Below, one piece after another: positions 43,017 to 54,275 of a stretch of DNA of 64,000 nucleotides (position 1 is the first letter of the stretch; every line of letters begins with the position of its first letter). The notes under the pieces were generated by a model, which saw only the letters and a program-made list of their open reading frames with translations, did not search any database and was not told the origin of the DNA. A program made the translations under genes and the position numbers. This stretch comes from Pestalotiopsis fici W106-1 (taxonomy: Eukaryota > Ascomycota > Sordariomycetes > Amphisphaeriales > Sporocadaceae): positions 1,364,001 through 1,428,000 of the forward strand of contig NW_006917098.1 of assembly GCF_000516985.1 (NCBI RefSeq). The letters are read 5' to 3'.

Positions 43017-44250
43017 ATCCCTCACTGTTGGATGGTTGGGACGAGGGAAAAGGGGGCTGGCGGTTGGTATACGTTCGGTCGACAGTCAGAGGTGACGACT
43101 CTGGTGGAATTATATATTCAAGGCAAGGGTGTTATTCCTTAGCCTAGATGAAAGAAAAGATGGATACCAGAATGTACACTCTGATGTTAAGGGGGTCGAA
43201 AACGGTAGCTTCCTGATCCCGAAGCGATCTGACGAGGTCTCCTCGACTCCCCCTCGGTAAGAGGAAGAGACTCCGAAGTCGTCCTATGCGGCAGCTGGTA
43301 GTTTGGAGAGAATGGGGGATTCTGATCCGAAGAAGAATCGAGCACGAGGGGAGCTTGGTGCTGCTTAGGAGACCTCAGCAGCGGGTGGCGGTCGGGAGTT
43401 GATGATGTGGAAGGTTTGCCGAAGGCTGAAATCTTGGTCAGAGACGAAGTTCACGGCCGCTGGAGCCGTAGTAGCGATGGTGCCTTTGACAGACCAAAGG
43501 CAGTCTGGCGGTAGATTTTCTCAAATCGGAGGGGTGAACTCTGCGGGGGAGAGTTCCTCTGGTCAGCGGTGGATTGTGCAAAACGGCAAGTGTGAAAATG
43601 CCTCGGTGGCCTGCAGCTCAGGTGCTTCTGGATAGTGGTTGTTGAAGTTGGAACGAAACGACTCGAAAGTAGTTTTGGAAACAATTTGGGAGGAGAGAAA
43701 CTTGGGGGGTCGGGGCGATGGAGTAGGTGGTGGTAGTCAAGTTGTGTGTTAGGGAAAATCCAAAATTCCCAATGGTGGGGCAAAAAATCTGGGGCGCTTA
43801 TGGTGTTGAACTCACGATTTTTAGATGACGTACCGAAATAGTCGAAGCGTTGTTGTTAGGAGGAAAGGTAACGCCCTACGGCAGTTGTAGGACCTTTTTG
43901 CTTCTCGTTTTCCCTTTCACTATGCGTGTTGAGAATGGAGAGAGAGGCGCAGCACCCTGTCCAGTGGTGAGGAGGCCTCAGATAGGTGCTGAGTGATTTT
44001 TTTGTGCCTGACTTTTTGGAGTCTTGAATGAGACCAGGGCTAAGAGAAAAGACGTCGACCGTTTTTAGAGATGACAGCGGAACGGGATATGAATTGGTGT
44101 TGTTGATCTTGGGGCCTTACACAGTATGTACACTACGTTAAAACAAGGACACAAAAAATATGTCAATACTACTACTACTACTAGCGCGCGCGGGGGACGT
44201 GCTTCCTCCTGTAGGTCTCCAGAAGCAGCTGATTCTGGCCCTGACCTTGA
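43017..44250 (-). promoter_or_regulatory. AUG-free leader/promoter of ornithine decarboxylase
   Basis: Read in the direction of the ODC gene, this 1,234-nt stretch contains no ATG (no CAT on the plus strand; the first is at 44251-44253), whereas I count roughly twenty ATG on the opposite strand. This suggests that much of it is transcribed as a long 5' leader kept free of upstream start codons. The leader end and any leader intron cannot be fixed from sequence. Confidence 0.55.
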
Positions 44251-46079
44251 CCATGGAGGGGGGAGAAAATTTCGTTCACGCCCGGCGTGACTGACATGAT
44301 GACTGATCTGGGCCTCGGGCATTGGGCTAACAACTCTACTTTACTGGGGCCAAAATGCCATTTCATCCAGACCATTGATCTTGATGACGGGCAGGGCAGG
44401 CGATCGGCCAGGGGAAAAACTCTGCTCGATCCAACCATTTTTCATGTGGTAATGCCCGTGGCTATTGGTGTGCCAGGCTCCAGGCTCAAGCATCTATGTA
44501 TCTCCCGCACACCTCCTTCAGTGCTTCCAATGGCACGCTTCCTAGTGGCCACACTCCACTGTCGGAGCTGTAAGTCCAGGTAATAATAATAGCCAGGCTT
44601 GTGTCATTGGCTATTGAGGTACATATTCCATATGGTATGTGACATGTCTCATCCGAAAAAAGCTCCAAAGAAACAACGTTCCCTCCTCGGAACTGCATTT
44701 TGCTGCAGGTGCAGGCAAGCCAACAAATATGTAGTACATCGAAGCCTGCATCAGATCGCCCGATGTTGCAGCCGCGGCTACACTACATCTATGGATAGTA
44801 CCAACATGTTTGCTGTCTACATACTTTGTACATACCTATGCACTATACACATAGTGGTCGTTGGTCTGCTAAACTTGTATGGAATTGAATTATGTACTAC
44901 ATAATGTACATGGCCCCATTCGCTTGCACCATACCAAAATGGCACTTTCCAAGTTTTTCTCCCTCAGGGGGTCAAAGACATCTGTTGACCGCAATTTGGA
45001 ACCTTTAACAGCGCTCTAGAGTCTATCTGGCATCTCCAACAAGCCGCATGGAGCGCCGGCGCCAAGCCATTGACTCCTCCCCAAGAGTCTGTGGGAATGT
45101 CATTTGTGCAATTCTGCATTTGCATTTATTAATACTAAACAAAGTACCGTATCCTCAACCGTGCGTGAGATGTTTTTGTCGTTATGAATCTACTCTTACT
45201 GGGCTGTTCGCCTCCCTGTAATTCTATATGAACCGCAAGTATATCGAGGCCTCCTTTTAGCGATGGGACTTGTGTGTGTGTACGTACTGGACAACGATGC
45301 ATCCTGAATCAATAGCACACACCATACCTGCCATGCAGCAGCTGTCCTGAAAATCGCGCACAGAAGAAAAATCAAAGCCCATGCCAAAGGACCAATCGAG
45401 ACCAAGTATTGCCATGGGTCCGACCTCCCGTCATGGTGGGCTTTTTCCTCTGAGCAGCAGCGGGATCGACCCCGACTATACACACGGCAAGCACGGATCC
45501 AAAACTCCAACTCCGTCTCGAGGAACATATCCATAATTTTGAAATGCCACCAACACACGTAGCGAAAGTGGGATCACCCTTCCCTCAATCAACACTTTGG
45601 GTATTCACGAGATCTCTGACCATAAGCCATGACATCTCCGCAAAGCAAGAGGCCTCACCCCGAGGATTGGCAAACACACCTATACATCATCAAAGATACT
45701 ATGTACTCTGCCCTATAGTCCGGACTTCCAAAGCTCACGGAATCCGAGTCTGAAAGGACGAGCTCGACGGATCAGTTAATGTCAGACAACGGGTCTGTGT
45801 TTCCACTGACCCAGATGCCTGTCGATCAACCTCACAAGTCTATGTACGTTTGCTCTCGCGTTGCTCTTGTGACCTCCAAGCTATGATGAAAGCATGAAGG
45901 CGTATCGGTATCTGAACGCTGGCTACAATAGTGTACACGCTGAATGAAGAAGAGTGCCGGCTCGTGCTCATGGGAGCTGGCTATTGAAAGTCTCTATTAG
46001 AGGTGGGTATCCTGCACAATATCTTACAAAAAGTGTACATTGTATATACATCTCGTCCCGAGGCGTGTTGGTCGATTTT
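44251..46079. other. Intergenic region
   Basis: The distal promoter of ODC and the 3' end of CYM1. The short frames present show no family resemblance. Confidence 0.45.
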
Positions 46080-49000
46080 TTAGTCAACCTCATCGGCGGC
46101 AGAGGCACTGCCACTCACGTTCATTTCACGAACGCTCCACGAGTCATCAACCCACTCCTTGCGCTCTCCTAGGAAAGCGATTCTCTCCTGGCCCTTCTCA
46201 ATAGCTTCAACAATGTACTTTTGCGCGACATTGCGGATTTGTTCCTTGCTCACATCAAGCATTTGTTCTCGGCGCCTCTGCTTCATTTCATCGCTGAGGC
46301 CGTGCCTGAAGCGGTCCATACCCTCCGTGTTGATAGACTTGGGAGCATCAATGTTCTTGAAGAGGGAAATCTTTGCCTCTTCCAGGTCCTGGTCTGCGAA
46401 CTTCTTGTCCACCGCCCATCGGCCAGCATTGCGCATGATGTTTAGCGTGTTTTGAGGGTTGGGATCTCGGTACGAGTAAAAGCCAAAGAGACCGTCCAAG
46501 CCCTTCATATAGGCGCCGCCTCCATAGGCACCACCCTTTTCACGAATCTCATGGTGCAGGTGCTTGTTTGTCAGGAGCTGCGACAAGACTTGGAGTGGTG
46601 CGCCATGTTCGTGTGTGTACGAGACTGTCGGAATCGCAAAACCTCCATAGTAAACTTGGTATGGAAGAGGATAGAAGGCCTTGATATCCCGAGGCAAAGC
46701 TGATGGCTGAGAATCGGGGAATTTCAATGCTTCCGATGGACGTGCTGACATGAAACTGGCTAGGGCGTTCGAATTTGCTGCGACACTGTCTGCACCACAG
46801 GTCAAAGCGACGCGCATATTGGAGCCAGCCAGCGCAAACTGCTGGATCTGCTTCAATTTGCTAATGACATCCTCGTATCTGTCCGTCTCTGGGCGCCCGG
46901 CCAACTCTGCTGTAAGTTTGACCTGGGTCAGACCGGATACTTGCTCGCCTAACCAAGCATCACGCGTAAGACCCGCTTCAGCGGCTTTATACGCGTAGGA
47001 ATGGCCAGAAGAGGCGATGGCGCTAACAACTCCATCCGATGAAGCTTCTAGCAGCTGTCTGATCTGCTTGGGCGCTTCAGGACTGTCAAAGTTGGTCTCC
47101 AAAATCAGTTTTTGAAGCAGGTTGTACATCTCGGGAACATTTCTGTCCAGCGCCATTCCGTACAAACTAATTCCTTCTGTGGCCTGACGAAAGTCCGTTG
47201 GCGAGGACGTGCTATGGTATCCCACAGAGATGCCACCAGTCTTGAGCTTGATGAGATCTTCAATCTGTTCCATTGTAAGATCCTTGGTTCCCAACCTCAT
47301 GATCGAATCCGTGAACAGTGGAATCAGAACTCGAAGCTCATCAGGCAAGTTCTCAAGGGTATTAATAGCTCGGAAGTAGGTGAGACCGTTTGTGGGAGCC
47401 TCGCGCCACTGGATGTTGGTCGAGTGTGCGACTTCATCCCTGACCGAAACAGTCTCCTTTTGCCTCGGAATATCCCGAACATAGACTGTTGGAAGGCAAC
47501 TCAGGTCTTCCGTGTTCGTCTTTCCCTGCTCCTCGAGAAGTTCCAGCTCGCGCTGCTCAAAAAACTTGCGAGCGTCCGTCTCGCTTCCAGCTTCTTGAGT
47601 CGCTTCCATGATCTTGGCAGCAAGGCGTTCGTCTTCCTCCTTGGCGACATCTGCGCCGTAGGTTTGGGACGGCGCCATTGTAAAGGTCATTGTGTTATCG
47701 TTCAGAAGATATTTATCCATGAGCCCTTCAAGATATCCACCTTTGGCCATGTTTGCCTCGAAAGCGTCGATAACTTCGTTCCAGGCGAGGGAGTCTAGTG
47801 GATCCGTTCCCCTGAACCAAGGTGACTTGATTCGATGAACAAGTCCCATGCCAAAGCTGGCAGTTTTGTGCTTCAGTGAAAGCTCCAACTGGTGCATGTA
47901 GCCATCAATCTTGGACCGGTCGAACCCCTTCTGCCGTACGTCTTGCAGAATCTTCTGCACTTCAGGCTTGATCTTCTCCACGTCACTTTCCTGCACTCCT
48001 GTCAAACCAACAGAGAAAATGCCTGTCGCAGTGTGGGAGTCGTAGCCACTATTTGGGCTGTAATCAGTACCAAGACCCGACTCGATCAAACCTCTGTAGA
48101 GGGGCGATCCGTAGCCGTCAGTGAGCAGATTTGCTAGAATAGACATGCCGAAAGACTCGACAATATCACTTGTGTCTCCAGTGATCCAAGAGACGGAAGT
48201 CTTGTACTGCTTGTCGGGATCCGCGAGGGGATCAACAGGACCAAACAGAGTGACATTACGAGGTCCGCCGCTCAAGTCGATGGGTCTCTTGGTATCAATG
48301 TCCGCCTCAATCTTTTCAAACGCAGCGAGTTGAGCGTCGATTTCCCTCAAATGGTCGGCCAGAGGCATATCGCCATAGGTCAGCAGCTTGGCATTACTCG
48401 GGTGGTAGTGGTCGGCGTGGTATTTCTTGAGCTGCTCATAAGTGAGATCGGTAATCTTTTGAGGATCGCCGCCAGAATTGTTGATGTCAGGGAAGATGTG
48501 GTCTTGGAAGCGAATGTAGAATAGGTAGCCTGCATCGGACATTTGACCCTTCATCTCATTGTACACCACTCCCTTGAAGACCAACTTGCTGTCTTCGGGC
48601 TTTGCATCGCCAGCTTGTTCCGCCGCTCGTGGATTCTCGGGACCAATGCGCCAGCCCTCCTGGGTAAAGTCGGTCTTCTTCAGCAAAGGATTCAATGTCG
48701 CATCGAGGTAGACGGACATGAGGTTCTGGTAATCCTGCTCGTTGGTTGTCGCAAACGGGTAGAAGGTATGATCCGTGGATGTCATGGCATTCATGTAGTT
48801 TGACAGACTGCGCGGCAACATCTTGAAGAAGGGATCCCGAATGGGATATTTTTCGCTGCCGCAGAGGGTGGTGTGCTCGAGGATATGCGGGACGCCGGTG
48901 TCATCCGGGGGATTCGTCTTGAAACCAATGGAGAAAACATTGTTGCTATCATCGCGGGCAATGTGCAGATAATCGGCTCCTGTCTTGTCATGTTTCAAAT

Positions 49001-49148
49001 GAAGAGCAGTCAACTCGAGCTCTGGGACGTGTTTTGTCCTAAGCAGAGTGAAGCCATGTACTTTCTCGCCAGGCTTTGGATATTGGGAAAGCTCTGTTAC
49101 GGCTTTCTTCGCCGCCCCCTTGGCAGCATTCGCCGCATTTCGCAGCAT
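46080..49148 (-). CDS. CYM1: Mitochondrial presequence protease (M16C, Cym1/PreP)
   Basis: An intronless gene of 1,022 residues, normal for the family. The N-terminus ([17 protein letters not shown]) is an amphipathic, Arg/Lys/Ala mitochondrial presequence. The inverted zinc motif HXXEH is at residues 88-92 (HILEH), followed by [15 protein letters not shown] and [18 protein letters not shown], hallmarks of pitrilysin-family M16C. Four pitrilysin-like modules follow, with the conserved R/Y pair region near the end ([11 protein letters not shown]). The protease degrades cleaved presequences and other short peptides in the matrix. The upstream 1.17 kb is shared with the divergent taxilin gene. 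Confidence 0.96.
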   Translation of the reverse strand: MLRNAANAAKGAAKKAVTELSQYPKPGEKVHGFTLLRTKHVPELELTALHLKHDKTGADYLHIARDDSNNVFSIGFKTNPPDDTGVPHILEHTTLCGSEKYPIRDPFFKMLPRSLSNYMNAMTSTDHTFYPFATTNEQDYQNLMSVYLDATLNPLLKKTDFTQEGWRIGPENPRAAEQAGDAKPEDSKLVFKGVVYNEMKGQMSDAGYLFYIRFQDHIFPDINNSGGDPQKITDLTYEQLKKYHADHYHPSNAKLLTYGDMPLADHLREIDAQLAAFEKIEADIDTKRPIDLSGGPRNVTLFGPVDPLADPDKQYKTSVSWITGDTSDIVESFGMSILANLLTDGYGSPLYRGLIESGLGTDYSPNSGYDSHTATGIFSVGLTGVQESDVEKIKPEVQKILQDVRQKGFDRSKIDGYMHQLELSLKHKTASFGMGLVHRIKSPWFRGTDPLDSLAWNEVIDAFEANMAKGGYLEGLMDKYLLNDNTMTFTMAPSQTYGADVAKEEDERLAAKIMEATQEAGSETDARKFFEQRELELLEEQGKTNTEDLSCLPTVYVRDIPRQKETVSVRDEVAHSTNIQWREAPTNGLTYFRAINTLENLPDELRVLIPLFTDSIMRLGTKDLTMEQIEDLIKLKTGGISVGYHSTSSPTDFRQATEGISLYGMALDRNVPEMYNLLQKLILETNFDSPEAPKQIRQLLEASSDGVVSAIASSGHSYAYKAAEAGLTRDAWLGEQVSGLTQVKLTAELAGRPETDRYEDVISKLKQIQQFALAGSNMRVALTCGADSVAANSNALASFMSARPSEALKFPDSQPSALPRDIKAFYPLPYQVYYGGFAIPTVSYTHEHGAPLQVLSQLLTNKHLHHEIREKGGAYGGGAYMKGLDGLFGFYSYRDPNPQNTLNIMRNAGRWAVDKKFADQDLEEAKISLFKNIDAPKSINTEGMDRFRHGLSDEMKQRRREQMLDVSKEQIRNVAQKYIVEAIEKGQERIAFLGERKEWVDDSWSVREMNVSGSASAADEVD

Positions 49149-50320
49149 CTTGTCTGATATTAAGGAACGTCAAAGTTAAAAGAATATAGTACAAGCAAGA
49201 AAAGAGAACTGGCGATGAAAGAAAAAGCTGGTCCTGGGAGGATTTCCGTGCTCAGATGCGGCAGTTGTACAGGGAAGTTTGGAAAAATTCCGTACTCGGC
49301 CAACGGCGGCAACGGGCAAGGGACCAGGCCAGTGTCGCGTGGGATGACGCACCGATAGAGCTTATCAGAGGCGCTTTTGGTTAGTTGAATACCCACGTCT
49401 GACAAATCAGGCGAGGACGACACGCTGTGGTCAAAATATTGCATTGACAGCCCATGTCCGTTCACGTGCAGTATCAAGTCGTCCACTTTATTGGAAAATG
49501 GTGATACAATTGAGATGCAACTATCGTGGAATGGATTAATGGATTCCTACCAAACATGCCCATCAAGGTACACAGATTAGCATCGAGTCCGGATCTTGGT
49601 GCATAAGAGATGAGAGAATAAGAAGGCTGGACCCCGATATTAGAACAAAACGCCCCCATAACCCAATAAGTGGCAGACAGGCCAAACTATCCACTGCGCC
49701 GGGCCCCGGGACTCTCAGCTCTGGGGTCGCGCAAAACGACAGGCTGCAATCTGATTTGAGGCCTTTTGACGGTTTAAGTGCACACGCGATTGAATGGGGA
49801 AAACCAATGCACTGACCAGGCAATCTTGAAAGGCGCTAAGCACTTCACGACCTGGCCTAACCCAGTGGACGACAAAGTCTGCTTGCCATCATTGATTTGC
49901 TCTAATTCGATTCGACCTGCATACAACATAAACCACCTGGACGGGCTGACACTCGATGTGGTAGCAACCGACTTGTCACACAACTGGAAAACCCGCACAA
50001 GACCTCTACCGTCCATCTCAAGCCCCAAGGCTCATTCATAGGATTTCGTCTATTCTTCCTTCTTGGCGCCCACATGTACTAGACCAGCATCGCTTGCCAG
50101 TATTCATTCAATCCCACCAACGCCCACGGTCCGTCCTTATGAATGCGCTTCCGTACGTCGTCCCAACAACTGCACCTCTTTCCACCATGCATGCACGAGA
50201 CCTCCCTCCCTCCCTCTCTTTCGTCGCCCATGAACCGCCTTTTTCTTGAACAAGAGCCTTGCGGACTGATTGACCTCACAGTCACGGCCACGGGACAGCC
50301 ATCCGACCCCTCTAGTGACG
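49149..50320. promoter_or_regulatory. Divergent CYM1/taxilin promoter region
   Basis: A 1.17-kb gap between divergent genes; no other gene or known operator seen. Confidence 0.5.
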
Positions 50321-52032
50321 ATGGCGACGGCAAACCACTCTGGTAACTCAGCCACCCCGGCGCCGTTGGCCTCGAACCCTACCACCAACGGGGCCATCCC
50401 CTCGGATCACTATCATCACCACGACCACCGGCCTGCGCCGACGCCTGCATCCGCCGCAATTGCCAATAAAAAGGCAAAGAGCAAGAAGGCCATGGATTCT
50501 TCCGAAGCCTCCAAGCTGGTAGCAGCCCGGATCTCCCAGCTAGAGGTTGATAATGCGGCCGAGAAAGAGCAGCAAGAAGAGATTGGTAGGTGATATTTAC
50601 ACGAGCAAACAGCAGACGCGACGGGCACACATCGGATATTACGGATTCGACCATGGCCACGCGCGTTTGCCATGTACCTTATCGAAAGTACCTCTGGAGG
50701 GTTCACGACATCTGCTAACCATTGTATTGTCATTCAGATCGCGAGGTCAAGAAGCATAGTCGCGAGCTCCTATCTTCTACGAATAAGATGAATGACTTGG
50801 ACAAGATTGATCACTTGACTAAAAAGTGTAATGAGTTATTCACTAGTATGAAGCGCTTAGAGCGGGAAAGCGCCAAGAACAAGAAGCGAGCCGACCAAGT
50901 CCAGAAGGAAAAGGACGCCAGCCGGAATGAGGCCAGCAAGCAAACCGGCCTGAAGGAGAAGCTGGAGAAATTATGTCGCGAACTGCAAAAAGACAACAAC
51001 AAGCTCAAAAACGACCACCGCTCACTACAAGATCAACACGCCAAACTAAAGAGGGATGGTGATCGACGGGTAGAAGAGATTTTCAAAACCTTGGAAGGGT
51101 ACCAGGAGGAGAAGGACAATCCGCGAAAGCCCGTCTTGAATGGTAAAATAGAAGACCTGTACGTGCAGAGGCAGCCGCGTCATGTGGGAACCGCACAGGT
51201 TATTGACACTGAAGTTAGGATCAAGGCGCGCTTCAAGTCCCTCATCGACCAGTACGAACTGCGCGAACTTCATTTCCATTCGCACATGCGAACCAAAGAA
51301 ATCGAGGTGCAATATTACATGGCGCGATATGATCAGCAGAAAAAGGCGGCCGAAACCGAAGCAAGAAAGTCTAGCCAGCTTAATTCGCAGGTCAACACGT
51401 TCCACAAGACGGAAATGGAGCTGCGGAATCAGCTCAATGTCTATGTGGAAAAGTTTCGCCAGGTAAGCCTCCGAAACACACCTCGCGCCAAAGGGCTAGG
51501 GTTGACTTGTGCTTCCCTCCGGAAGGTTGAGGACACGCTTAATAACAGCAACGACCTGTTTCTAACGTTTCGCAAGGAGATGGAGGATATGAGCAAGAAG
51601 ACAAAGACGTTGGAGAAGGAGAACGAGAGGCTCAAGAAGAAGAAGGAAGTTCTGGAATCGAATATTGCCAAACTGGTCCACGATTGCGACCAAAGGCAGA
51701 AGGAGATTGACGACCTCCACAAGCTCAATGGCAAGCTCAAGAACATCATAAAACAGATGCAGGAGCAAGGGCGCGGAATCCCTCATGGCATGCGAGGCGA
51801 AGCTGACATGGGCGAAGAGGGCGATCTCGAGGAAGAGAGCGATTATGAGGACGATGAATATGGCGAGGGCGAGGAGGAAGGTAGCGAGGGTGAGGGCGCT
51901 TACGACGATGATACCGAGGAGGAGATTCACGAACCTCCAGCTCCGCGATCGACTCCCTTTGGACCACAACCACCTCCTGTCCGCATGGCCCAGAAACCCA
52001 TCACGGCCGTTCCCACCAATGGTCACGTTTGA
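50321..52032 (+). CDS. Taxilin-family coiled-coil protein
   Basis: Three exons (50321-50585, 50738-51462, 51526-52032) give 498 residues. A Pro/Ala/His-rich N-terminus leads to a Lys-rich patch (KKAKSKKAM), then a long coiled coil over about residues 75-400. It carries taxilin blocks: LEKLCRELQKDNNKLK, RIKARFKSLIDQYELRELHF, VYVEKFRQVEDTLNNSNDLF and KEMEDMSKKTKTLEKEN. A strongly acidic segment and a short Pro-rich tail follow. Taxilins bind syntaxins and act in vesicle traffic in animals; the fungal role is poorly known. Intron 2 is 63 nt and free of stops, so its retention would keep the frame and insert 21 residues, but the family alignment (FRQ joined to VED) supports splicing. Confidence 0.93.
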
Positions 52033-52395
52033 GAAAGCCATTTTGCCATTAGTACAACAGTTGCCGTGGGTCATATGAACGAGGATCAACTGCTGCTGCA
52101 CTAGAATCCTATCCACTGGATATCCAGAACTGGAAACTTTGTGGCGCTTTTGACAAGTACATAACTTTTCGACGAAAATGCCCTTGACGGTGCTAACGAA
52201 TTGACCTTTTTGAAGCGATGTCTCTCTTGGTTGCCCTGTTCTTTTAGGGCATCACTGCTTTTACTTGTGTTAGTGACGATTGCTAAGCTCAAAGGTTCAA
52301 ATGTCTACTGGATTTCCTGAGACGTGCTCATAATGATGTTCATTTATTTTGGCCTCGGGGTATCTTGCTCGTCTTGACTAGACTAGTCATCCTTT
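52033..52395. other. Short convergent intergenic region
   Basis: The 3' regions of the convergent taxilin and LTV1 genes; nothing else seen. Confidence 0.6.
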
Positions 52396-53703
52396 TTATC
52401 TAGCTCCCCCAGCCTTGCCTGTCCTTGGCTTGCCTTTTATCCGTGCAGGTCCTAGTTCGCGACGGATGTCATCCAACTGTTGCGTACCACTCGTCCATCC
52501 CTTACGGATGTACTTTTTGTTAAACGTCGAGTGCCCCTCCAAAAAGTCATCAAGCATACTGTCAAAGTCGCCCCTAACCGGACCGTCCACCGTAGAAGTG
52601 GTTGATACCGCGGAAACGGAACCCATGTCGTCAAAGTCGGCCTGGTATTCCTGCTCTAGTTTGTCGAAGCGCGCATCCAGTATGCCAAGTTGTTCTGTCC
52701 GCACGAGGGACGACGAGGTCATGGAGTAGGATGAGGCTTCAGTGAGGGCACCCTTGCGCTTCTTTCTTCGGCCACCGTTTGTTGTCGTGGTCATTATTGA
52801 GGATTGCAGGTCCGATTGTGATGGCGGTGCGCCTAGCTTGCGAGAGGTGGTTGCCTTTTGGTCCTTCTTGAAGGCCTTGAAATCTTCCATCCAGTCCACC
52901 TTGTCGGCTGCCTCTGCTGCTTCCTCGGCGCTCATGGCGGGAACGAGCTCGGGTACCTGATCGGCCTCTTCTGTTGCGACTCTGTACTCACTGCCGGGCT
53001 TTGCCGTGTCGTCCGTCTCCCAGCCCTCGTCGCCAATGTCCTCGAAATCGTACTCGTCCACCTGGGTTCCGTCTTGCGTGAGCTCCTGGAAAAAGTCGTC
53101 CTCTTCGGCATTGTCCACGTAGGCCTCGTCTTCCAGCGCCTCCAGCGCCTCTCTGATCCTGGGGTCCATATCTGGCTGGAAACCGCCAATCGCATCCGGG
53201 ACATCTTGCATGTCCTGGTACGTCTGTCTGGTCAGGTTCTTGCTGGGCAGGAAATCGTCGCTGAAAAGCTCGCGCTTCTTGTCCTCCTCGGCCTGAATGT
53301 CCAGCTGCCTCAGGGCGGCCTCAAGACTCTGCTGCTTTGCCTTGCCCTTGTTGCGGTTGCTTCCCGTGCTGTCGGCCTCGATAAAGGTGACGGTGCCACC
53401 CTGAGCGCCATCGCCAAGGTCGCGCATGTGTTGCATGTAGTCGTACTCGGTGTCATCGTAGTAGATGCCATAGTTGGCGGCCTCTCCTTCGTTGGCGCGG
53501 ATCTGTTCGGCGTCGACGCCCAGCTCCGAGGCCAGGTCATCGAGGTGTTTGCTCTTGGGTTGCTTGGACGAGCTGGGGGTGTTAGTCGGGTTCAGGACCA
53601 TGGACGGTGCCGATTCATCGTGAATGAGGGGATCATTTTGCGGACGGTGGACCAGCGTAAAGTGCTGGGCCGTCTTTTTGTTAATCCATGACTTTTTTGG
53701 CAT
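52396..53703 (-). CDS. LTV1: Ltv1, 40S ribosome assembly factor
   Basis: A single-exon gene of 435 residues starting at [20 protein letters not shown], which matches the family N-terminus; the longer open frame upstream has no such similarity. Further blocks are [15 protein letters not shown] (the conserved DYDYMQHLR-type motif), [25 protein letters not shown], the acidic centre [13 protein letters not shown], and a basic C-terminus ([23 protein letters not shown]). Ltv1 is a late 40S pre-ribosome factor that must be phosphorylated and released during small-subunit maturation. It is divergent from NOG2, a 60S factor. Confidence 0.95.
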   Translation of the reverse strand: MPKKSWINKKTAQHFTLVHRPQNDPLIHDESAPSMVLNPTNTPSSSKQPKSKHLDDLASELGVDAEQIRANEGEAANYGIYYDDTEYDYMQHMRDLGDGAQGGTVTFIEADSTGSNRNKGKAKQQSLEAALRQLDIQAEEDKKRELFSDDFLPSKNLTRQTYQDMQDVPDAIGGFQPDMDPRIREALEALEDEAYVDNAEEDDFFQELTQDGTQVDEYDFEDIGDEGWETDDTAKPGSEYRVATEEADQVPELVPAMSAEEAAEAADKVDWMEDFKAFKKDQKATTSRKLGAPPSQSDLQSSIMTTTTNGGRRKKRKGALTEASSYSMTSSSLVRTEQLGILDARFDKLEQEYQADFDDMGSVSAVSTTSTVDGPVRGDFDSMLDDFLEGHSTFNKKYIRKGWTSGTQQLDDIRRELGPARIKGKPRTGKAGGAR

Positions 53704-54275
53704 CTTGCCAAATTGTGAGAAGATGCACACAAAGCCTTGAGTGATGGGTGCAATGAATGAACCGATGTCCCCCTTCGAGTAAAGATAGAGGTGAAAAGTT
53801 CTTCCTAGAGGAAGAGAATTCGATGCGACGACGCTTTTACAGTTTTCCAATTCTCTTTTTAGGCGTGTTCGTTGGAGGAGCCGGAGTGGGATCTTTAGAG
53901 GGCCGCAAGGGTCCTCTTTGCCTGAACTTTTTTTCACAGGCGGTGGAATTCCTGGTGGGGGTGGCCCAGTACCCTTGCTTATCGGTTATCGTAGGGCCAT
54001 TTGGTGACGCAGCGCGCGAGGGAAGCGAAAGAAAAAGTTCAGGAAAAGTTTCGCCCCGCGGAAGCCCCGCCAATTATTCAGCAGAGAGGGCAGCAAGATT
54101 ATTACTGCAAATCCCAAGCAGTACCCAGAAGAGACGAGGTTTCGTTCACTCGTCACATTTTTCAGACCTTTTAAGGGTTTAACCTTTTTAACTTGGATAC
54201 AACTTTATTCAAGTCATACATCAATTGATACCCAGAACTTCACTCAACAGGACCACCAGGGAACCTCTGCCCAGC
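53704..54275. promoter_or_regulatory. Bidirectional promoter LTV1/NOG2
   Basis: A 572-bp gap between the ATGs of two ribosome-assembly genes. I looked for RRPE and PAC elements and did not find clear copies. A T/A-rich patch lies near 54150-54200 on the NOG2 side. Confidence 0.6.

Noticed and set aside
43451..43783. Possible 110-codon upstream ORF in the ornithine decarboxylase leader
   Set aside because: It has no ATG; the frame begins at a TTG, and the whole region lacks sense ATG.
47112..47798. A 228-codon antisense frame inside CYM1
   Set aside because: It is a shadow of an intact, conserved gene.
52858..53691. A 277-codon open frame opposite LTV1
   Set aside because: It lies wholly antisense to a well-supported gene and resembles no protein; it is a codon-bias shadow.
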